A stretch of DNA of 64,000 bases, taken from NCBI RefSeq assembly GCF_030440425.1, contig NZ_CP098023.1, positions 3,222,501 through 3,286,500 on the forward strand. Direction: 5' to 3'. The stretch comes from Microbulbifer sp. MI-G. GTDB lineage: Bacteria > Pseudomonadota > Gammaproteobacteria > Pseudomonadales > Cellvibrionaceae. The stretch's first letter is position 1, and each line of letters starts with the position of its first letter. The position numbers and the translations under genes are program-made. Shown here piece after piece: positions 1 through 8,300 of the stretch. The notes under the pieces were generated by a model. That model was not told the origin of the DNA, did no database searches, and was given only the letters and a program-made list of their open reading frames with translations.

Positions 1-1989
1 CGCTTCCCCTTGCTGCCGCGCCTGCACCTGGAACTGGCCGAAGTCCAGCGCCTGCGCGGCGACCTGCCTGCCGCCGAAGCGCGTCTGTGCCAGGCGCTGG
101 AACTCAACCCGGATTGGGCGGACCTGCACAACAACCTGGCGGAGCTGCTCGAATATCAAGGCAAATACTCACAGGCCATGGAAACCCTCGAAGCAGCCAT
201 TCAACGCCTCCCCCGCGACCCAGTGCCGCGCGGCTACCTGGCCGACCTGCTGTGGCGTCGCGGCGAGCGGCAGCGGGCCGTGGATGAAATCGGCAAATGC
301 ATAGAGCTATCTCCCTTCTACGGCTGGGCCTGGCGTAAGTTTTTCCAGTGGTCACGGGAACTGGGAGACGTGCAGGTGCCCGGCCGCCGTATGGCCGAGG
401 CGCGGCGGAATTTCCCCAACAGCGCCATGTTGGTCGGGATAGATGCTGAGTTTCGGGAAGACCCGCGCGAGAGAGCGCAGCTACTGGCCGCCTTTGCCGA
501 TAACCAGCCCCATACGATCGAAATTGTCGAGCGGTATATCGAGGCCCTGGCGGAATGCGGCGAGTTTGAACGCGCCTGTACATTATGTGGCGCCGACTAC
601 TGGAGGGGCAAAATCCCCCTCGAAATCCGTACCAGCCGCGCCCTGCTGGCACGCCAGCAAGGCAAAAGGGGCCAGGCGCTAAAAGAGATCCGCGAGGTCA
701 CTGCCGCCGCACCCTACCATTACGAAGGCTGGCGCCTGCTGGCCAACTGGGCGCTGGAGTGGGGAGAAAAAGACAGCGCCCGAGAGGCCCTGCAACAGTG
801 TCGCGCTCTCCACCCCAATGACGCCTCGGTTCTCACCTTCGTGGCAGAGGGCCTGCAGAAGCTGGAAGCAGGCGAAAAAGAAATCCTGCCACTGCTGGAA
901 CGGGCTTTCGAGGCGGAGCCCTCCAACCAGTACAACGGTCTCACCTATCTGGATCTGCTGATCGAAAGCCGGGACTGGCCCCGCGCGCGCGAGGTGGTGG
1001 ACCTGATCAAACAGCATGGCGAGGATGCCTTTGTGCTTACCCGCGAGTTGCAGATCTGTGCAGCAGAGGAGAGAGAGTCCGATGCCCTGCTGGCGCTTTG
1101 GGAGCGACTGCTGCAACACCGAGACTCCAACGACTGGGTCATCCGCACCGGCTGGCAGGTGCTTGTCGGCGGCAAACTGAAACAGGCCGCAGCGGAGAGG
1201 ATAGAAGCGCTGCGGGCCCAGGACAAAACCCTGCACCCCTATGCCGGCTACCGTTTTGCGAAGTACCAACTGCTGCAGTTCGGCAAGCGCAGGTTCGAGC
1301 GGCAGTTCCGCAAACTCACACAGGCGGACGCCTTTACCCAGCGCTCCCTGGAGTGCTACCTCGATCAACTGTTGCGCCGCGACGAAAAGCCCTCCGGCAG
1401 CTTCGTCGACAGACTGGAGTCACTGATCGCCGGCAATCCCGTGAACTGGGGCACCTACGGTATGCTCCTATTCCGCCAGGGGCAGTGGTATCGGGCAAAG
1501 AACTGGTTTTCCAACTGGCGCCAGCAGGCGGAGTTGCAAGCCTGGATCCTGTACTTCGCCAGCCTCAGCTTCCGCCAGAGCGGTGACTACGGCACCGGCA
1601 GGGAGATAATGGCGGAAGCCTACCAACTCCCCGACGACAACTTGCGCGGGGATATCATCTGCATCCACACCATCGACAGGATGCTGGAGGGAGACCTGGA
1701 GGCCGCCGAACTGCTTGAACACGCGCCACTGGGCGATCTGGATGGATTCAGCAGCTACGCCCTGGCCCTGAGCCAGGTGCTTTCCGAACTTGGAGACGGG
1801 AATTTTGTGGACTGCTATAGCGAAGTGAGCCCTAAGCTGCGCGGCGCCCAGCACTACTTCCAGCAGACCGGCAATGCGGAAATAGCCAAACAGTGGAAGC
1901 GCCGCCTGCGCGCACGCCTCAAGGACGGCTTGCAACAGACCGGATTGAAAAAACTATTCTGGCTATGGCGTCTGTCCAATCACCTGTGA
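1..1989 (+). CDS. TPR-repeat protein, 5' end outside window
   Basis: At least 662 residues of helical tetratricopeptide-type repeats are visible, for example the LELNPDWADLHNNLAELLEYQGKYSQAMETL-like stretch whose core W/L/G/Y/A spacing is typical of TPR units, repeated along most of the length. TPR scaffolds bind other proteins; no enzymatic domain is visible, so the partner is unknown. The first possible start inside the window is a TTG at position 10, but the frame is open to base 1 (Arg-Phe-Pro before it), so the true start almost certainly lies upstream and the gene is partial. The C-terminus is basic and Trp-rich (KRRLRARL, KLFWLWRL). The gene is GC-rich and reads as native chromosome, unlike the AT-richer genes further on. 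Confidence 0.8.
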   Translation, partial: RFPLLPRLHLELAEVQRLRGDLPAAEARLCQALELNPDWADLHNNLAELLEYQGKYSQAMETLEAAIQRLPRDPVPRGYLADLLWRRGERQRAVDEIGKCIELSPFYGWAWRKFFQWSRELGDVQVPGRRMAEARRNFPNSAMLVGIDAEFREDPRERAQLLAAFADNQPHTIEIVERYIEALAECGEFERACTLCGADYWRGKIPLEIRTSRALLARQQGKRGQALKEIREVTAAAPYHYEGWRLLANWALEWGEKDSAREALQQCRALHPNDASVLTFVAEGLQKLEAGEKEILPLLERAFEAEPSNQYNGLTYLDLLIESRDWPRAREVVDLIKQHGEDAFVLTRELQICAAEERESDALLALWERLLQHRDSNDWVIRTGWQVLVGGKLKQAAAERIEALRAQDKTLHPYAGYRFAKYQLLQFGKRRFERQFRKLTQADAFTQRSLECYLDQLLRRDEKPSGSFVDRLESLIAGNPVNWGTYGMLLFRQGQWYRAKNWFSNWRQQAELQAWILYFASLSFRQSGDYGTGREIMAEAYQLPDDNLRGDIICIHTIDRMLEGDLEAAELLEHAPLGDLDGFSSYALALSQVLSELGDGNFVDCYSEVSPKLRGAQHYFQQTGNAEIAKQWKRRLRARLKDGLQQTGLKKLFWLWRLSNHL

Positions 1990-2097
1990 ACCGCACTCAC
2001 GCTGGGTTCTGTTGCAAAGATTGTACTCTCCTTGCTTCTCTAGTAAAAAAACACCCTATTTCCTTTGCAGCACGTTAAGCTGCTTGAGGTAGCAACA

Positions 2098-2325
2098 ATG
2101 GCGATTCCAACAGATGAACATGCGTTTCTTGTTCAGCTTGGCGCCCATATTGCTGAGCAGCGCAAAACACAGGAGATTACCCAGATACAAATGGCTGAGG
2201 CCCTGGGCGTGTCCCAGCAAACGGTTAATTCCTATGAAGTGGCAAGGCGACAGATACCTGTATCGGCATTGCCAGTATTGGCTAAGCTGAAAAAGGGCGG
2301 CCAAAGTGGCCGCCCTTTTCATTAA
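2098..2325 (+). CDS. truncated XRE-type helix-turn-helix regulator
   Basis: A short protein of 75 residues from the ATG at 2098 (MAIPTDEHAF), preceded by AGGTAGC. Residues about 10-55 form a Cro/C1-type HTH: an opening helix (LGAHIAEQRK), a scaffold helix with AEALGVSQQTVNSYEVARR, then the start of the final helices (VSALPVLAKL). Known family members continue with a fifth helix and a dimerising tail. Here the frame instead runs into the palindromic terminator of the convergent RTX gene (residues KKGGQSGRPFH are encoded by the stem) and stops. It is therefore probably a truncated regulator, although a minimal HTH could still bind DNA. There is no obvious target site. Confidence 0.6.
   Translation: MAIPTDEHAFLVQLGAHIAEQRKTQEITQIQMAEALGVSQQTVNSYEVARRQIPVSALPVLAKLKKGGQSGRPFH
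2291..2319 (-). terminator. rho-independent terminator of the RTX operon (also works on +)
   Basis: A perfect 13-bp inverted repeat (AAAAGGGCGGCCA / TGGCCGCCCTTTT) with a 3-base loop begins 3 bases past the stop of the RTX gene. On the minus strand the stem is followed by a T run. Its A/T-flanked symmetry makes it a likely bidirectional terminator between convergent genes. Confidence 0.85.
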
Positions 2326-5300
2326 GCGACTTGGAAATGGCAAGCGATCACGGTTTCTGCGTCATCTTTCATATCCCGAGAAAATTGCGCTTCTCCCATA
2401 GACGTACCACCAAGCGTCGCCATGGCATTCACCAGGCCATCCACTATATTGGCATGTACCGCCTCATCAGCAGCACTTGACAAATCCAGCCGCTGTTCAG
2501 CTCCCAAGCCCTGATTAGCAACAATTTCTTGTTCGCTAACAGGTATCTGCTCACTGGCAGCCAGATCCATACTTGAGCTGGCTCCTTCGGATGGGAGAGG
2601 TACCAACAGGCCGGAAAAGCTTGAAGATGAAATGGCAAAGCCACCGTCATTGGGCTGTACAAAACTGATTGCGCTATCACCTCCAAGGAAGTGATCAATC
2701 ACCCGGACCTGCTGGCCCATGTCTGAGTCAACCAAAATCAAAAGATCCTCCCCCTCCTGATGGAAGCTCAGCTGTTCTCTCGCTATGTCATCGAGAAAGA
2801 GAATTCCATCGAATCCACCGCCGGTATTGTCAATAGTATCGATACCACCGTTAGCACCATAGTAGTAGTGGTCATCCCCCAAACCACCCGTTAATCGGTC
2901 ATTGCCATCCTCTCCGGAAAGAATATCGTTCCCCTCTCCACCAAACAGAGTATCGTTGCCAGAACCGCTACCGGAGCCATTTCCACCAATAAGATGGTCG
3001 TTTCCAGCTCCGCCAAGCAGCTCATCATCCCCACCCAAACCAAATACTGTATCTCCTCCCTCAAAACCTTTAATTTGGTCATTGTCAGAGGTACCCACTA
3101 GTTGTTCAGCGCTTGCTGTACCCTCAATAACCTTATCAAACGTCATACCACCACCATCCGTATCACCGCCACCCTCTGTTGGCAGAGCCTCAATGAGCGC
3201 CGGGATACTTGCGGCCATAATGGCAAAACCGCCATCATTGGGTTGTACAAAGCTGATGGCATTGTCGCCACCCAGGAAATGATCAACAACCCGAATCTGC
3301 TGATCGATATCCGAGTCAACCAGTATCAAAAGATCCTCTCCCTCCTGGTGAAAGCTTAACTGCTCTCTTGTTATCCCATCGCTAAAGAGAATCCAATCGG
3401 TGCCGCCGCCGGAATTATCGATCGTATCCACACCCCCATTGGCCCCGTAGTAATAGTGATCATCACCCAGGCCACCTGTAAGTGTGTCATCACCATCACC
3501 GCCAGATAGGATATCGTTGCCTTTACCTCCGATCAGAGTGTCGTCACCAGAGCCACTACCGGTGCCATTACCACCGTAAAGCCGGTCATTACCGTCTCCA
3601 CCCAGTAACTCATCATGACCGCCCAAACCAAACAAGGTATCGTCTCCGGCAAGCCCGCTGATTTGGTCATTAGCAGCCGTACCGGCTAATTGCTCACCGT
3701 TCGCAGTCCCTTCAACGATCGAATCGAAGCTACTGCCACCGGCTGCAACCATCTGATTGATCGCCGCTGCATCAATGGAGAAGTCACCATCCGGCTGTAC
3801 GTAATCAATCGCATAGTCACCGCCAAGGAAATGATTGGTTACACGGACAGACTGGTCGGAATCATCATCGACGAGAATTAACAGGTCGTCCCCAGCGCGC
3901 TGAAAGCTCAGTCGATCCTTGCCTATCCCATCGTTAAAGAACAGCCGATCAACACCGCCACCGCTGTTGTCGATCACATCTTTACCGGAACCCGGCAAAT
4001 AGATATAACGATCATCGCCAGCACCACCAACCAGGGTATCCGAACCCACCCGGCCAACCAGGGTGTCGTTGCCCAAGCCACCGTCGAGCCGATCATCGCC
4101 AGCATCACCATCCAGGTAGTCGTTACCAGACTCACCATAAAGGATATCATCGCCGTTTCTGCCCCAGACCTGATCATCACCAGCACCTGCGCGAATTGAA
4201 TCAGACAACGCCCGATAGCCAGTAAGGGTATCGTTGGCAGAAGTGCCATAGGTAGTCACCAGGCTTTCAATTCCTGCCAGATCAAGGCTGGAGCCATCAT
4301 CGAAGCGTATTGCATTAACTTTATGATGATCCGTCAGTCCGCTATACCAGTCAGTAATACGAATCGCATCAGTGCCATTGCCATGAGTAATGTGCAGGTC
4401 ATTGTTATGGCGCTCGAACTCCAAATCCGCCTGGGAAATGCCGACACCAAAGTGAATCGTATCCGATGAGGCATCCACATTGCTCCAGTCCTCTCCCGCG
4501 CGACGCTCGGTGAGAATGTCTTGCCCATCACCCAGGTTAAAACGATATTCATCATCACCAAACCCACCGAACAGAGTATCGTTGCCAGTACCGCCCTCAA
4601 GAATATTGTTATTTTGGGTAAAAGCGTCGCTGAAAGCAGAAATCACATCATTACCTGCACCGCCAATCAGGGTATCGCTCCCTTCGCCACTAATATGGTC
4701 GTCGCCATCACCACCATTTAACAAGCCGGTGCCCGTCAACATATCCGCACCAGCATCTCCAAACAGGTCACCTCTGCCACTAAGCTGGTCATCTCCAATT
4801 CCGCCATACAGCGTATTTACCCCTGAGTAATCTTCGATAACATCGTTACCTTGATCGCCATGGAGAAGATCATTACCGTTGCCTCCGTAAATAGTATCGG
4901 CATTCTCGCCACCATGGATTTCATCATTACCGCTGTTACCGAACAGTTGATCCTGACCAGCTCCGCCAAAAACGGTATCATCGCCGGCATCCCCATAAAG
5001 GGTGTCCGCTCCAAGCTCACCGTAAATACGGTCATTGCCCAGACCACCATGGACAGTATCATCGCCTTCACCAGTATGGATGTTATCCCCATCTGCATGA
5101 CCAAAAATATCGTCCGCACTATCTGTACCGGCCAGTGCCCCCTGTTTGATTTGCTCGTAATCCCAGACTGAACCGTCGGCAAAGGCAATACTGTTGATTC
5201 CTGATGCACTCACCACCGCTGCCATGGTCGCAAACTGGTCACGCACGCGAATAGTGTCTGAATTCGTGGTATTGGTAATGACTAGATCATTGCCATCCCG

Positions 5301-8300
5301 GCGCAGCAGAACCTCCTCAGGATTCACATCGGTAAATGCGATGCGATCCTGCTCACCTGCCGTATCTTCTATCAGATCAGCGCCATCACCGGCAGAGAAA
5401 CGGTAAGTATCGTTACCATTACCACCCCGCAGGGTGTCATTGCCGGTATCACCAATCAGGAGATCCCCTGAGCTATATCCCTCAATGGTATTGGACCCAG
5501 CATCACCGATCAGAACTTTGGCCTTCAGATCCTCCAGTGTCCATACCGTTCCGGAGCTGAATTCCACGCGATCGACCGCCGAAACAGAGGCACCCTCGGC
5601 AACAAAGAAGTTTTTCACGGTTACCGAGTCTTCCGCACCGTAATGCAGAACGATATCATTTCCGCTACGACCAACAGAGACGGAGGACTCCATGACCGTA
5701 TCATCAAAACGAATCGTTTCTGTCGTTGCCGTGTCCTGCTCTCCAGTCACAATCTGATCCTGACCATCCCCAGTGGAGAACAGATAGGTGTCGCTGCCAC
5801 CATTACCTGTGAGCAGGTCATTGCCTGTCTCTCCATTAAGAGTGTCATCCGATTCATAACCGGCAATGGTATCTGCGGCTTCTGTGCCTGTTAGCACCAA
5901 TTGTCTCACCTGGGCTGAGTCCCAGCTGGTTCCATCGGCAAAGCCAATTAAAGAAACCGTTTCGCCTGCAGCCGTAAAATAATTGGCCACGGTCACCGAA
6001 CCGCTTCCAGCATCAACAGAAAGCACCAGGTCGTTTCCAGTGCGTATGGCCTTCACAGCTTCTGGAAGTACTTCTGCGCCAAACTGCAGCTGGTTGCTTT
6101 CCCCGCTTGCCTCAATAATCTGATCGTGGCCTTCGCCCAGATTGACCTGGTAGACGTCATCCCCGGAACCACCTTGCAAGGTATCATCCCCTCTGCCACC
6201 TTCCAGGCGGTCCTGGCCAGCGCCGCCGGTGAGCACATCGTTACCGGCACCACCAATAAGGGTGTCATCACTGTTGTTGTACCCTCGCAGGATGTTATCC
6301 TTATCATCCCCGATCAGTGCCAGGGCTTTGATATGGTCCACACTCCAAACCGTATCGCCACCATAAAATTCAATTTGATCAATCGCATTAACCGTAGATG
6401 CATCGTTGACAAAGAAATCGGTAACCGTCACTGAATCGCCGGCTTCGCCGACCTCAAGAATAAGGTCGTCACCACTGCGAAGCACCTCAACACCATAGGG
6501 GCTGATTTCATCGGCAAAGGCAATAGTGCTAAAGCCGCTATCCCCACTGTTATCAATGGTGTCCTGCCCATGCCCGGATGCAAAATAGTATTTGTCCGAA
6601 CCCGCACCACCGGACAGGATGTCATTGCCCGCCCCCCCCACCAGCAGGTCATTGCCATTGCCGCCCTGGAGATGATCCTCACCCGCACCACCACCCAGGT
6701 AATCATCACCTTCACCGCCCTGTAGAGTATCTGCACCTTCATCGCCATACAGGAAGTCATCACCGCCGGCACCGAGCAGGGTGTCACCCCCCGCTCCGCC
6801 AAAGGCAATATCGTTCCCTTCACCCCCATCAATGCTGTCCACGCCCGCTGCGCCGCGAATCAAATCCATACCGGTGCCACCAGAAAGCGTGTCATCCAGA
6901 ACGGTTCCATCAATGATCTCGTCATCGGCATTCATACCGGAAGTATCCCCCACCGCACCTTCGGGCAGATTGAACACTTCACCCGGCGTTGCTACCAGAT
7001 CGGCTTCCGTAGCAAAGTTGGGCTCACGGGAAAGGACAGTGCCGTCCGGCAACAGCACATGCTCCATGGCCGCGCCCGCAGGGGCCAGATAGGTACCATC
7101 TCCAGCGGGAATCCCGGCCATAACCTCGCCGGCTTCAGTGGTGTAATAGCTGAGAACTCCCGTTAAAGAGGTGGCGCCTCTTTGTAGCCAGGTGGCGGGG
7201 TCGAGGGGATCAACTCCTTCGGTTGTAGAATCCACCGCGATCAACTGGCCGGCATACCAGGCAGTGATCGTGGAACCGCTTTCGGCTTCAGCATCCTCAT
7301 TCGCAGTGCCTTCGGGACCCTCGGTTAGCTCGTTGGCCGTGAAGAACGCGCGGGAAGCTATTCCTGAATTCCTGCTACCCGAGCCAGCTACTTGCATACC
7401 CACAACATATTCAAGGCGCTGATATTGCAAGCGCGCGGTAATATCATTATTGCTTAACTTTTCTCCATCCAGGTAAATCTCTGTAGAACCGCCAGCGAGG
7501 AAAACCCCGCTTCCTGCACCGTAGTGCACTATCAGGGAGGTTCCAAGCTGGTAGATACGACTGCTCGCCGCGGAAGTGCCACTGATATGCACTGTATTTC
7601 TGCCCGAGCTATCATTAATATTATCGAAGCCCTCACCGACGCTTAAACTATACGTATCATCGCCAGCACCGCCGAACATATAATCGTTGCCCTGCCCACC
7701 AGTGATCCAGTCATTCCCTCCCTGGCCAACAAGAATATCTGCTCCAGAGTCCCCTGACAGGGTGTCATCACCACCCCCTCCAAACAATAAGTCTGCTCCA
7801 GTGCCGCCATACAGCCAATCGGTACCATTGCCGGAGTGAAGTACATCATTTCCAGCACCACCTAGTAACGTATTATGATCGCCACTCTGTGAATTCCAGT
7901 AATCCTGAACATGGTCATCCCCAGCCCCACCATCCAGATAGTCATTACCTGCCGCCCCCTGGAGCTGATCATCCCCCTCACCACCAAGCAGGACATCATC
8001 ATCCTCGCCGCCATACAGAGCATCAGAATCCGCCCCTCCCTCCAGACGATCCGAGCCTTCCTGCCCGTGGAGTTCATCCTCACCTTCACTACCGAGCAGG
8101 GTGTCCTCGCCCTTACCACCAACCAACAGATCGTCACCTTCCCCACCGTCGATATAGTCGTTATTTTCAAGATCCTCGAACCGGGGGTCATCACCCCAGA
8201 CCTTATCATTACCAGCGCCAGCATAGATCATATCGGCACCACCGCCACCAAAAATCAGATCATCACCGGCGCCCGCATAGATCACATCGACCCCATGCAT

